From CAYGZA01 sp964354135 (lineage in GTDB: Bacteria > Planctomycetota > Planctomycetia > Pirellulales > Thermoguttaceae), in the NCBI GenBank assembly GCA_964354135.1, contig CAYGZA010000167.1, forward strand, positions 1-14,589: a stretch of 14,589 nucleotides of DNA, written 5' to 3'. The first letter of the stretch is position 1, and each line of letters begins with the position of its first letter. This document shows, in pieces, positions 5,517-13,304 of the stretch. A program made the position numbers and the translations under genes. Under the pieces are notes generated by a model, which was not told where the DNA came from, did no database searches, and saw nothing but the letters and a program-made list of their open reading frames with translations.

Positions 5517-5827
5517 GCACCCACCTGAGAAACGATTACCCGGCCGCGCTCGTCACGGCCAAAAGACTATTGTCGTATGGCCGTGGCACAGCACGCTGGG
5601 AAAACCACGCGTCATAGCGGCGTGTTCTAGGTTCGCCGGCTTCCTGGGACACTCGGCTCGCCGTCATGGCCCTAATCTAAGCCGCGACCGCGTACGTATC
5701 AAGATTCGCTCGTTCTCCAAGAGGCGTCCCCTTCCTCCTCGCTGCTGCCGAGTCCATGGCCGCGAGCGTCTCACGTTTCCATCTCGCAAATCAGCGTCTC
5801 GAAGACCCGTGACGAACGAGAGGGACA
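5517..5827. other. Gene-free stretch upstream of the TIR gene
   Basis: This holds the TIR gene leader and presumably its promoter, which I cannot place with confidence. Short open frames cover it on both strands, but their Arg/Ser/Pro-rich composition is that of shadow translation and none has a ribosome site. No RNA gene was recognised. Confidence 0.4.
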
Positions 5828-5923
5828 CACACCGGGCCGACACGACCCGGCTCTGAGCCCTGAACCCCGAACCCTCACACCGGGCCGACACGGCCCGGCT
5901 CTGAAAACTGAACCCCGGACCCT
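5828..5923. repeat. Two 48-bp tandem repeats, each with a GC palindrome
   Basis: Unit 1 (5828-5875) and unit 2 (5876-5923) align end to end with few differences. Each contains CCGGGCC-GACAC followed by GGCCCGG (unit 2, perfect 7-bp arms) or GACCCGG (unit 1, one mismatch), then TGAACCCCG-ACCCT. They lie 15 bp past the stop of the minus-strand S1-like gene. On that strand they would form one or two GC hairpins and could act as a bidirectional transcription end. No T-run is present. The style matches small intergenic repeats common in planctomycetes. Confidence 0.75.
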
Positions 5924-5937
5924 CGCCTCCGGTGCGT

Positions 5938-7881
5938 CTACCGTTTCAGGCCGAAGGACTTGCCGCGGGGAGATTTGCCCAGGCCGCCTTGGAGCGTTTG
6001 GGCCGGTGACTTGCGCGGCTTGGACGACTTTGACGGGGGAACGCCGTCTTGCCCTACCGCAGACTCCGTCGGGACGGGACTCTCCGGCTCCGGCGGCGCG
6101 AGGACGCTTTTCATCGAGAGGCTGATCCGCCGGGCCTCGACGTCGACCGACAGGATCATCACGTCCACCTCTTCGCCCTCTTTGACCACGTCGCTCGTGC
6201 GGGCGACCCGCCGGTGCGCGAGCTCCGAGATGTGTACCAGACCCTCGACCCCCGGCTCCAATTCGACGAAGGCCCCGAAGTCCATCAGCTTGACCACGCG
6301 GCCGCGGACCACGGTGTGGGCCAGGTACTTCCCGTCGGCGTTGGTCCAGGGGTTTTCGAGCATCTCGCGGTAGCCGAGGCTGATCCGCCCCGTGTCGCGG
6401 TTCACCTTGTCGATCCGCACGCGGATGGACTGGCCCTCCTGGACGACTTCGCGGGGGTGCTGCACTCGTCCCCAGCCCATCTGGCTGACGTGCAAGAGGC
6501 CGTCCACGCCGCCGAGGTCCACGAAGGCCCCGAAGTCCATCAGCTTGCGGACCACGCCCTCGCGGATCTGTCCGGGGGCGAGCGATTCCAGGAGGGTTTT
6601 CCGGGCCTCCTCCTTCTCGCGCTCCAGGACCGCGCGGCGGCTGAGGACGAGGTTCCGCCGCTCCGGATTGGCCTCGGTGACCAGGCAGGTGAACTTCTGG
6701 TCGACGAACTCGGCGAGGTTCTCGACGCGGTAGAGCGAAATCTGGCTCACGGGAATGAAGCCGCGGATGCGGTTCACCTCGCACTCCAGTCCGCCGGTAT
6801 TGTGGCCGGTGACCCGGGCGTCGACGAGCATCCCCTCGGCGACCTGCGACCAATCCCCGACCTGAGCGGCGGCGCCGGGTAGCGTCATCTCGTAAAGACC
6901 CTCCTCGGGGTTGAAGCGGGTCACGATCGCCTCGAAGGTCGCGCCGGGCTGCGGCGGCTCGGGGAACAGCCTCGCCGGCACCGTCCCTTGTTCCCGGCCT
7001 CCCAGCTCGACGAACACGTCCTCCCGGTGGACGGCCACGACGCGGGCCACGTGGCGGGATTCCGGCTCCAGCGGGCCCTGGCGCGTGACGGACTCGTCCT
7101 CGGTCATGAGCGAATCGACGGAGGCGTCGGAGAGTGCCTGCTGGAACTCCTCCTCCAAATCCGCGGGCAATTGATTGCGGAGACTGGGAAGCGGGACCCT
7201 CCGCAGACCGGCTTTCTCCTCGAGCGACTTCATCACTTCCTCGGCGAGGGTAGCCCGGTCGCGGCGCGGCTCCCTCCGACCGCGGCGGCCACGCTCCGGG
7301 CGGCCCGCGGGCGCAGCGGGGGCCTCGGCCGGGACCGGTTGGCCGGACGGAATGGCCGGGGAGTCAACCGCCGCCGGCGCAGCGGGGGCCTCGGCCGGGA
7401 CCGGTTGGCTGGACGGAATCGCCGGGGAGTCAACCGCCGCCGGCACAGACTCCGCGACCGCTCTGGGCGCCGGCGGCGTGCCGGGGGAGGTTTGGGCGGC
7501 CTCGGGGGCAGCGGCCGCCAGAGGTGTAGCGGGCAATGGCTCCTGCGGACGTTCCAGGGGCAGCGGGGGCACCTCGGGCTGAGAAGGGGGCTCGGTTGCC
7601 GGGCTTTCCACCCGGGAGGCGTCTCCCCGAGGCGGCTTGGCATCTTCCTTCTTGCGTCGTTCCCTGTCCTTCCTGCGGGGGGAAACCCAGTCGCGTTTCG
7701 GCTTGGGCCGATACGCGGCAGGATCGCGCTGGGAGCCGATCAGGATCCGCCGCCGCGGCGGAGCACCAGGGGCCGACTCTCCCGCCGCAGAATCCCCGGG
7801 GGAGACCGGGTTCTCCGGGGTTGCCGGCCCCCCTGGGGCCTCGGGAACGTTCTCTTGTGGCTCGTGTGCGTCGCTACTCAT
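5938..7881 (-). CDS. Ribosomal protein S1-like protein (four S1 domains, basic disordered N-terminus)
   Basis: This is a 647-residue protein. Residues 1-250 are rich in Pro, Ala, Glu and Arg, with basic patches (KPKRDWVSPRRKDRERRKK) and a 22-residue tandem repeat at about 149-192. Four S1 RNA-binding folds follow, at about 275-335 (divergent), 348-418, 435-505 and 521-592. The last two share KLMDFGAFV and end in ISLGYREM and ISLSMKSV. The C-terminal tail is Ser/Lys-rich. S1 proteins bind mRNA and help initiate translation on the ribosome, and this is the likely role. The start MSSDAHEP was chosen because TTGAGG lies ten bases before its ATG. The frame is open for 49 codons further upstream, but that part has no ribosome site. 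It could also be a general S1-domain RNA-binding factor rather than the true rpsA. Confidence 0.85.
   Translation of the reverse strand: MSSDAHEPQENVPEAPGGPATPENPVSPGDSAAGESAPGAPPRRRILIGSQRDPAAYRPKPKRDWVSPRRKDRERRKKEDAKPPRGDASRVESPATEPPSQPEVPPLPLERPQEPLPATPLAAAAPEAAQTSPGTPPAPRAVAESVPAAVDSPAIPSSQPVPAEAPAAPAAVDSPAIPSGQPVPAEAPAAPAGRPERGRRGRREPRRDRATLAEEVMKSLEEKAGLRRVPLPSLRNQLPADLEEEFQQALSDASVDSLMTEDESVTRQGPLEPESRHVARVVAVHREDVFVELGGREQGTVPARLFPEPPQPGATFEAIVTRFNPEEGLYEMTLPGAAAQVGDWSQVAEGMLVDARVTGHNTGGLECEVNRIRGFIPVSQISLYRVENLAEFVDQKFTCLVTEANPERRNLVLSRRAVLEREKEEARKTLLESLAPGQIREGVVRKLMDFGAFVDLGGVDGLLHVSQMGWGRVQHPREVVQEGQSIRVRIDKVNRDTGRISLGYREMLENPWTNADGKYLAHTVVRGRVVKLMDFGAFVELEPGVEGLVHISELAHRRVARTSDVVKEGEEVDVMILSVDVEARRISLSMKSVLAPPEPESPVPTESAVGQDGVPPSKSSKPRKSPAQTLQGGLGKSPRGKSFGLKR
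7311..7442 (-). repeat. 66-bp tandem duplication inside the S1-like gene
   Basis: Units 7311-7376 and 7377-7442 are near-identical. Because 66 is a multiple of three, the protein gains a repeat of 22 residues (DSPAIPS-QPVPAEAPAAPA with its linker) in the disordered N-terminal region. The near-identity suggests recent duplication by slippage, and copy number is likely to vary between strains. Confidence 0.85.
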
Positions 7882-8162
7882 CAGACCAAACCTCAACCCG
7901 GGCGAGCGAGGGCCAAAACTCCTATTGTAGTCAAGCCCGGCCCCTGCCTCCAAGCGGCTGGTCGCGCAAGCAGAACCTCTGCTCGCGTGAGAAAAGGGAA
8001 GGACCGTTGCGAGGCACATACCCACCAATAGTGGCGGTCAGCGAATCCCCCGAGCGCTCCCCGGCGGGGTGCCAGTGCCGGACGGCGGCCAGACATGATA
8101 ACCTTACCCATTCTTGGCAACCCGGCACGGCAGTGCCAATCACAGGCGGAGAGGTGCAATCT
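7882..8162. other. Divergent intergenic region between the S1-like and creatininase genes
   Basis: This carries the leaders of both genes. Shine-Dalgarno sequences are seen on each side: GAGG before 7881 on the minus strand and GGAGAGG before 8163 on the plus strand. A short dyad TTGGCA (8114-8119) with TGCCAA (8134-8139) precedes the creatininase gene and may be an operator. No clear -35/-10 pair was found. Confidence 0.4.
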
Positions 8163-9185
8163 ATGACAGACCGAATCGCGAGGATACCTCGTCGCACGCT
8201 CTTGAAAACCGCGGGCTCGTTGGCGGCGGCCGGCGCAGCGATCGGCGTGCCGCAGGCCATTGCCTCACAAGGGCCGGCCACAGCACCGGCCGAGCCACGC
8301 GAGCCGAAGAGCGGCCCCGCAGCGAAAGAAGTCCGCCTGGAGCACCTCCGGCCCCGCCAGATCGACGAGGCCATGAAGGCCTGTCCCACGCTTTTTCAGC
8401 CCCTGGGAACCGTCGAGTGGCACGGGCTGCACAACATCGTCGGACTGGACGCGGTGAAGGCCCATCTCCTCTGCACCCGCGCCGCCCAGCGCGGCGGCGG
8501 GCTGGTGGCCCCGGCCCTGTTCGGCGGCGTCGGCGGGTTGGACGAGCCGCACACCTTCGTCATGGAGCCCGAGAACGACATCTTTTCCGTCCTCGTGCGC
8601 GGCTGGGTCGAGAAGCTCTGCCGCGAGGCCGTTCGCCAGGGGTTCAAGGCGATGATCCTGCTCACCGGCCACTACGGCGCGGCCCAGCAAATGGTCATCC
8701 GCGAGGCCGCCGTCCGCATGAGCCGGGCCCTGGGCGTGCCGGTCCTCGGAACGCCCGAGTATTGGCTTGCCCTGGACGCGGGCTACGGGGGCGATCACGC
8801 CGCCTGGGGCGAAACCTCGTTGATGCTCTATCTCTATCCGGAGAGTGTCGATCTATCGCAGCTCGGCGATGCGCCGCATCGGGGCGTGGGCGGCCGCGAC
8901 CCGAAGAAGCACGCGACGCGGGCCGACGGCGAGAAGCTCTCCGAGACGATCATCGGCCGGCTGGCCAGTCTCGCCCGGCAAATGCCCACGTGGGATGCCG
9001 CCACGCTAAGGCGTTTCATCGACGCGGAAACGACCCTGGTCAACCGGCAGGTGGCGCTGGCCGCCCAAGAGAAGACCGTATGGGCCGGCTGGCGGAATAC
9101 CGGCAAAGGCGCGTTGCGCGACTACGGGCGGCTCTTGGTCGAGCGCCGCTTCGAGGATATCATCACCCAGGTGGACAAGCTGTGA
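8163..9185 (+). CDS. Exported creatininase-family amidohydrolase with twin-arginine signal
   Basis: This is a 340-residue protein. It starts MTDRIARIPRRTLLKTAG, a Tat signal (RRTLLK) followed by an alanine-rich hydrophobic stretch and a cleavage-like AIASQG near residue 35, so it is exported folded. The creatininase fold is shown by TVEWHGLHNIVGLDAV, with metal ligands E85, H87 and D96 at the same spacing as E34, H36 and D45 of creatininase, plus GHYG (H170) and HAAWGETSLMLYLYP (211-225). Position E122 of creatininase is a glycine here, as in the NGHGGN-type members. Family members open cyclic amides or act on formamides, and the substrate cannot be predicted. GGAGAGG precedes the chosen ATG. 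The TGA overlaps the ATG of the next gene, so the pair is translationally coupled. Confidence 0.9.
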   Translation: MTDRIARIPRRTLLKTAGSLAAAGAAIGVPQAIASQGPATAPAEPREPKSGPAAKEVRLEHLRPRQIDEAMKACPTLFQPLGTVEWHGLHNIVGLDAVKAHLLCTRAAQRGGGLVAPALFGGVGGLDEPHTFVMEPENDIFSVLVRGWVEKLCREAVRQGFKAMILLTGHYGAAQQMVIREAAVRMSRALGVPVLGTPEYWLALDAGYGGDHAAWGETSLMLYLYPESVDLSQLGDAPHRGVGGRDPKKHATRADGEKLSETIIGRLASLARQMPTWDAATLRRFIDAETTLVNRQVALAAQEKTVWAGWRNTGKGALRDYGRLLVERRFEDIITQVDKL

Positions 9186-9952
9186 TGTGTGACATGATGA
9201 CGCGATTTCTTTGCAGCGCTTGCATCGGGTGGCTGTTGGCGGCCGGATTGGCCCCGGCGGAGGAGAGGCTGCCGCAGGTTACGGGGACGTTCTCGATCGT
9301 GGCGGCCGATCCGGAGACGGGAATCTGCGGCGCGGCCGTGGCGAGCAAGTATCCTTCCGTGGGCACGGTGGTGCCCTACGTCCGCGCCGGCGTGGGGGCG
9401 TTTTGCACCCAGCACTGGCACAACCCGCAATGGGGCGAGCGGGCCCTCGATCTGTTGGCCGCGGGCAAGGCGCCGGAACAAGTGCTGGCCGAGCTTCTCG
9501 GCGATGATCCGCAGCGAGAGAAGCGGCAATTGGCCATCGTGGACGTGCGGGGCCGGGCGGTCAATCGGAACCCGGCCAACGCGGATCCTTCCGGCGTCTG
9601 GTGGGGCGGGATGACCGGCCGCTATTACGCCTGTCAAGGAAATACCCTAACCGGTCGCGAGGTGATCGCGGCCATGGCCCGGGCTTACGAAGAGACCAAG
9701 GGGAGCCTCGCGGACCGGCTCATGGCTGCCCTGGCGGCAGGCGACCGCGCCGGGGGCGACCACCGCGGGCGTCTGGCCGCCGGGATCCGCGTGGCCAAGA
9801 AAGGCGTCCCCGGCTGCTGGCTGGAACTCCAGGTCGACAAGAGCGACGACGCGGTCGGCGAACTCCTGCGCCGCTACGGCGAGCTGAAGCACGACGCCAA
9901 GGGCGAGTGGGCCGGCGGGAAAGCCGGTCCGAAGAAACAGCCGACGAAGTAG
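9185..9952 (+). CDS. DUF1028 family protein, exported
   Basis: This is a 255-residue protein whose ATG shares a base with the creatininase stop (TGATG). An in-frame ATG three codons later is an alternative start. The N-terminus RFLCSACIGWLLAAGLAPAE is a Sec signal peptide with an APA/E cleavage site. The mature part begins with the DUF1028 signature: TFSIVAADPETGICGAAVAS, then SVGTVVPYVRAGVGAFCTQH and later QLAIVDVRGRAVN. DUF1028 proteins have an Ntn-hydrolase-like fold and unknown function. The tail after RRYGEL is lysine-rich and probably disordered. Pairing with an exported creatininase suggests joint action on an extracellular amide or peptide-like substrate. That role is inference. Confidence 0.9.
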   Translation: MCDMMTRFLCSACIGWLLAAGLAPAEERLPQVTGTFSIVAADPETGICGAAVASKYPSVGTVVPYVRAGVGAFCTQHWHNPQWGERALDLLAAGKAPEQVLAELLGDDPQREKRQLAIVDVRGRAVNRNPANADPSGVWWGGMTGRYYACQGNTLTGREVIAAMARAYEETKGSLADRLMAALAAGDRAGGDHRGRLAAGIRVAKKGVPGCWLELQVDKSDDAVGELLRRYGELKHDAKGEWAGGKAGPKKQPTK

Positions 9953-10011
9953 TCTCATCTCGCCAGAAGCGGAGGGAAACACGCGGTGCGCAAGGCCCGC
10001 GCGAGATGAGA
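9953..10011 (+). repeat. 11-bp inverted repeat right after the DUF1028 gene
   Basis: TCTCATCTCGC (9953-9963) begins at the base after the DUF1028 stop codon and pairs perfectly with GCGAGATGAGA (10001-10011) across a 37-nt interior. A C-rich tract follows instead of a T-run. It may be an mRNA 3'-end stem or a mobile repeat. As an intrinsic terminator it would be unusual. Confidence 0.6.
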
Positions 10012-10033
10012 TCCCCCTTGCCGCGCGGGGGGC

Positions 10034-10062
10034 TTGACACCACAAACAGAAGGGCCGACAAT
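10034..10062 (+). promoter_or_regulatory. Sigma70-like promoter of the Uma2 gene
   Basis: A perfect -35 TTGACA (10034-10039) is followed by a 17-bp spacer and -10 GACAAT (10057-10062, four of six consensus bases). Transcription would begin near 10069, about 37 bases before the Uma2 start codon, with no strong ribosome site in between. Confidence 0.55.
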
Positions 10063-10105
10063 TGTCATGGGGGTGTGGCGGGAGTGAAGCACTCGCGGTG
10101 CGATC

Positions 10106-10654
10106 ATGGCGACGACAGAACAGATTACGACTGCCGAGCAGCTCTTTTGGGCGTCCGGTCTCGGGCGGTGCGAGCTTGTGCGCGGAGAACTCGTCATGAT
10201 GGCGCCGGCGGGATTTGAGCACAGCGGAATTGGCGTGCGTATCGCCGTCGTCTTGCAGAACTTCGTGGCGCCGCGGAATCTGGGCGTGGTTGTCGGGGCC
10301 GACGCCGGCTTCCACATCGCGCACGATCCCGACACCGTACGGGCCCCCGACGCGGCTTTCGTGCGTGCCGATCGCGTGGGCGCGAAGCACCCTCGGGGTT
10401 TCTTTCAGGGCGCGCCCGATCTGGCCGTCGAGGTAGTCTCGCCCGGGGATCGTGCCAGCGAGGTCTTGGCCAAGGTACACGAATGGCTGGACGCGGGCTG
10501 CCGCACGGTTTGGGTGGTCGATCCGCAGACCCGGACCGTCTCGGTCCACCTCAGCCGGCGCGAAATTAGCGTTCTTCAGGCATCGGACATCCTGACCGGC
10601 GGCGACGTCGTGCCCGGCTTCAGCGTGCCGGTAAGCGAACTCTTCTCGCGCTGA
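10106..10654 (+). CDS. Uma2 family putative endonuclease
   Basis: This 182-residue protein has the Uma2 layout: an N-terminal CELVRGELVMMAPAG (22-36), then VRAPDAAFVRADR (78-90) with D82, and PDLAVEVVSPGDR (104-116) with D105 and E109. K123 and the strand TVWVVDPQTRTVSV follow. These form a PD-(D/E)XK nuclease-type core. Uma2 proteins are abundant in cyanobacteria and planctomycetes, often many per genome, and their role is not established. No clear Shine-Dalgarno sequence precedes the ATG, and the leader is short and structured. It is a single-gene unit with its own promoter and a terminator-like hairpin downstream. Confidence 0.9.
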   Translation: MATTEQITTAEQLFWASGLGRCELVRGELVMMAPAGFEHSGIGVRIAVVLQNFVAPRNLGVVVGADAGFHIAHDPDTVRAPDAAFVRADRVGAKHPRGFFQGAPDLAVEVVSPGDRASEVLAKVHEWLDAGCRTVWVVDPQTRTVSVHLSRREISVLQASDILTGGDVVPGFSVPVSELFSR

Positions 10655-10770
10655 GGTCGATTGCCGGAGCCATCTCGAGAACCGCGCCCCTCGGCGGGAG
10701 CCCATTGCCCAAGAAAAACGAACCGGCGGCACCGGTCCAGGCGCAGATCGGTGCCGTTGCGAACATGAAG

Positions 10771-10805
10771 GCAGAGCGGGGCTCGCTGCACTTACCCCGC
10801 CCTGC
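10771..10805 (+). terminator. Terminator-like hairpin after the Uma2 gene
   Basis: GCAG-A-GCGGGG (10771-10781) pairs with CCCCGC-C-CTGC (10795-10805), with one internal mismatch and a 13-nt loop, followed by GTTTTC. It lies between the convergent Uma2 and secreted-protein genes and is oriented to stop plus-strand transcription. Confidence 0.55.
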
Positions 10806-10814
10806 GTTTTCGGT

Positions 10815-12500
10815 CTATTGGGGGCTCAATTGACCGGCCCTCATTAGGGGAATTGCCCCAAGGAGCCTGAGGACGCCCTCTTCCAGCTCCAACTGGACCT
10901 TCGTGCCGTTGGGGATCAAGGTCGAGGTGAGCTTGATGTGGTCCTTGCCGGCGGCCGGGGAGAGGAGCTTGGCCACCATCTCGGCGGCTTGCTTCACATT
11001 CCCATCGCCGACCGCGGCGACGAGCTGGGCAATCGGGCCGAGCGCGATCGAGAGCTGCATCGGCGGGACGGAGGTGCTTCCGGCCGACTTCGACTTGTCG
11101 ATCGCTTCCTTGAGCGTCTTGGCGGCGTCGCGACCGGCGGCGAAGTAGACGGCGTTGTCGCCGATGCCGATGATCGCCTCCAGCTTGTCGCCCATCAGTT
11201 GGCCGATCTTCTGCTTCGCCTCTTCGTCGGGGATTTGGTCCATCGGGAAGGAGATCGCGTGGAAGCGGACGCCCTGGTGCTCCTCGGCGTTGAACTTGAA
11301 GAGCTTGGCGGCGTCGGGCTCTTCCTTGCCGATTTGCTCGACGAGCTGTTTGAGGGTCTTTTCGAGCTTCGCCCCTTCGGCGACGCGGAAACCGGCGACG
11401 AGCTGGAGATTCTTGGCGCCGGCCTTGAACATCAGGCCGCCGTCGAACCTGCCGCCCTCGATGGACTTCTCCAGCACGTCCATCAGGTCGCCGGCCAACT
11501 GCTTGGCCTGCTTCAATTGCTCCTCGGGAAGGCCCTGCTTGTCCAGCTCGGCCAGCATGTTGCTGCGCACGACGCCGAACTGCGACTTGAACTGGGCGAT
11601 GTCCGACTCATCGGCCTTCTGGGTGAGATTGAGGGTCACCGCGGCGTCGGGGTCCAGGAAGCCGGCGAACTCGGTCTTGTCGGCCGCCTTGGCCAGCTTC
11701 TGGGCGCTCTTGGTCCCCGGCAGCACCGTGGTGACGACGTCCAGCCGGGCCGAGCTGGTCTTCTCGTCCACCACGAGGCCGAGAAGCACCGTGTCGAGGT
11801 CCTTGATCGTCTCGGTGAGCTGCTGGATGGCCTGCTGCCCCACCTTGCTGCGGAGCTGGAACTGCTCGTCCGTCTCGTTCGGCATCCGCCTCATGCCGGC
11901 CTGGAAGGCCATGGTGATCGGGAACATGAACATGTCCCGCGTGGCGGCGGGGATGTTCTTGACGGCAAAACTCACCGCCAGGTTGTACTTCTCGTTCAGG
12001 CCGTCGAGCAGCTTGACCGGGTCCTCCGGGACGTCGGCCAGCGCCTCCTTGCTGCTGCCGACGATCGTCCAGCTCCCCATCTGCTTCAGGAAGATCGAGC
12101 GCGGACCGGCCTTGATCTCGTAGGCCCCGTCCCCGGCATCCGTTGCCTCGACCATCGGCTCCAGGGCCTTCAGCAGCTCCTTCAGGCCGCCGATCGGCAC
12201 GAAGCCCTCGACGACTGGCTGGCTCTGGGCATTGAGCTTGGCCACCAGCCCCCAGGGCTTCTTCTTGTCGAGCGAGCCCAAGAGCTTGCCGGGGTCTTGA
12301 GCCTCTGCCTGTTGTTCCAGCATCTTGGAAAGACCGGGGAAGTTGGCCAGCTTGCCGATCAGCTCCACGTCCTTCATCAGCTCGTCGTAGCCGGAGAAGG
12401 AGACCGTCAGGAACGGTTTGGACTCCTTCTGCGCCCAGCAGAAGTTGGATAGGCCCAGCAGGACCGCAAAAGCCAATAACCACGGGAGGACCCTTCTCAC
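10815..12500 (-). CDS. Large secreted protein of unknown function
   Basis: This is a 561-residue protein. The start is GTG at 12498-12500 because AAGGAG stands eight bases upstream. The frame remains open for 28 codons further but without a ribosome site there. The N-terminus RRVLPWLLAFAVLLGLSNFCWAQ is a Sec signal peptide with cleavage after WA, so the protein is periplasmic or extracellular. The rest is soluble, rich in Lys, Ala and Leu, with many helices and regularly placed GG and FPM motifs (GFVPIGGLKELLKALEP, FHAISFPMDQIPDEE). It looks like a lineage-type planctomycete secreted protein made of repeated alpha/beta units, and I cannot name a domain. No lipobox, transmembrane anchor or catalytic motif is visible. 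Confidence 0.75.
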   Translation of the reverse strand: MRRVLPWLLAFAVLLGLSNFCWAQKESKPFLTVSFSGYDELMKDVELIGKLANFPGLSKMLEQQAEAQDPGKLLGSLDKKKPWGLVAKLNAQSQPVVEGFVPIGGLKELLKALEPMVEATDAGDGAYEIKAGPRSIFLKQMGSWTIVGSSKEALADVPEDPVKLLDGLNEKYNLAVSFAVKNIPAATRDMFMFPITMAFQAGMRRMPNETDEQFQLRSKVGQQAIQQLTETIKDLDTVLLGLVVDEKTSSARLDVVTTVLPGTKSAQKLAKAADKTEFAGFLDPDAAVTLNLTQKADESDIAQFKSQFGVVRSNMLAELDKQGLPEEQLKQAKQLAGDLMDVLEKSIEGGRFDGGLMFKAGAKNLQLVAGFRVAEGAKLEKTLKQLVEQIGKEEPDAAKLFKFNAEEHQGVRFHAISFPMDQIPDEEAKQKIGQLMGDKLEAIIGIGDNAVYFAAGRDAAKTLKEAIDKSKSAGSTSVPPMQLSIALGPIAQLVAAVGDGNVKQAAEMVAKLLSPAAGKDHIKLTSTLIPNGTKVQLELEEGVLRLLGAIPLMRAGQLSPQ

Positions 12501-13021
12501 GATTCGTTCTCCTTTTCGAGACACCCAGGGTGAAGCATTCCTGCCGACGGCCCGCCTCCTCGACGGGAAGACCGCCGGCTCCAATAATCAACCATCGCGG
12601 CCACCGCGAAAGCTCACAAAGTGTACAAGCAACCCCCCGCTGCGGAAAGGGACCCGGTAAAGACGCCCCCCAGGCCCGCTCGTCCGCCGCGCCCGGACAC
12701 AGCGCGGACCTTCCCCGACCAACGTACCTCGCTATTCGCTCCAGAGAGGGCGATCTTGGGATCGGAGCGGGGCTTTTTGTGAAGGAACAGAGTGCTGGGC
12801 AGGATACTTCGCCGGGACGCCAACTCCGGCTGAATGCCCAGTGCTCTAGGCTGAAGGCCCTTTCCGAACACGCTCTTGGGCGCTTGATATCACAAAGAAG
12901 GGGGATGCTCTATCCCCTGATAGAGCAGCGAGAGAAGGCGACGAGGTGTGAGAGGGGCCGTGTCACCGAGCGTTCGGGACTGCTCCGCAACATAATGCAC
13001 AAACCACGCAGAAGAGGCAAT
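12501..13021. other. 520-bp gene-free stretch between the secreted-protein gene and IF-1
   Basis: It contains the leader of the minus-strand secreted-protein gene (to about 12600) and a plus-strand hairpin followed by GGGGCTTTTT at 12737-12778 (CGATC-TTGG-GATCG core). It also holds the terminator-like hairpin at 12906-12927. Open frames here are short or antisense and lack ribosome sites. The middle part (12620-12720) shows nothing recognisable. A structured RNA cannot be excluded. Confidence 0.4.
12906..12927 (-). terminator. Probable terminator of the IF-1 gene
   Basis: A perfect 9-bp stem (TGCTCTATC 12906-12914 with GATAGAGCA 12919-12927) closes a 4-nt loop. On the minus strand it is followed by TCCCCCTTCTTTGTG, a pyrimidine-rich tail with a short T-run. 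It lies 95 bp past the IF-1 stop. Confidence 0.55.
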
Positions 13022-13240
13022 CTACCGCTCCCGGTAGGTAATACGACCCTTACCCAGATCGTAAGGGGACAGTTCCACCCGGACCTTATCCCCCGGCACG
13101 ATGCGGATGAAGTTCTTCCGCATGCGTCCGGCCACGTGCGCCATGACCGTGTGACCCGAGTCCAACTGGACGCGGAACCGCGTGTTGGCCAGGGCCTCGG
13201 TCACGACGCCGTCGACCTCCAACGGTTTCTCTTTCGGCAT
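13022..13240 (-). CDS. infA: Translation initiation factor IF-1
   Basis: This is a 72-residue protein, the normal length for IF-1. It begins MPKEKPLEVDGVVTEALANT and contains the OB-fold signature FRVQLDSGHTVMAHVAGRMR, then FIRIVPGDKVRVELSPYDL and GRITYRER. IF-1 binds the ribosomal A site during initiation and acts with IF-2 and IF-3. GGAGAGGAG stands directly before the chosen ATG. The frame is open for 36 more codons upstream, but that part is not IF-1-like. It lies 64 bp after the lipoate ligase-like gene on the same strand and may be read from a common transcript or from its own promoter in the gap. Confidence 0.96.
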   Translation of the reverse strand: MPKEKPLEVDGVVTEALANTRFRVQLDSGHTVMAHVAGRMRKNFIRIVPGDKVRVELSPYDLGKGRITYRER

Positions 13241-13304
13241 ACTCCTCTCCACAAACCCACCCGGAAAGGGCCCCGCCCGCCGCAGGCCCGCTACTCCCGC
13301 CATC

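Noticed and set aside
5771..6853. 360-codon minus-strand open frame
   Set aside because: It runs out of phase over the S1 domains and its product is Arg/Gly/Pro-rich without pattern. The S1 frame is certain.
10938..12452. 504-codon plus-strand open frame
   Set aside because: It is fully antisense to the secreted protein, which has a signal peptide and ribosome site. Its Leu/Asp/His-rich product is typical shadow translation in high-GC DNA.
12906..12927. 9-bp hairpin considered as part of a tRNA or small RNA gene
   Set aside because: No cloverleaf, T-loop GGTTCGA or CCA end could be found around it. A pyrimidine-rich tail on the minus strand fits a terminator after infA better.
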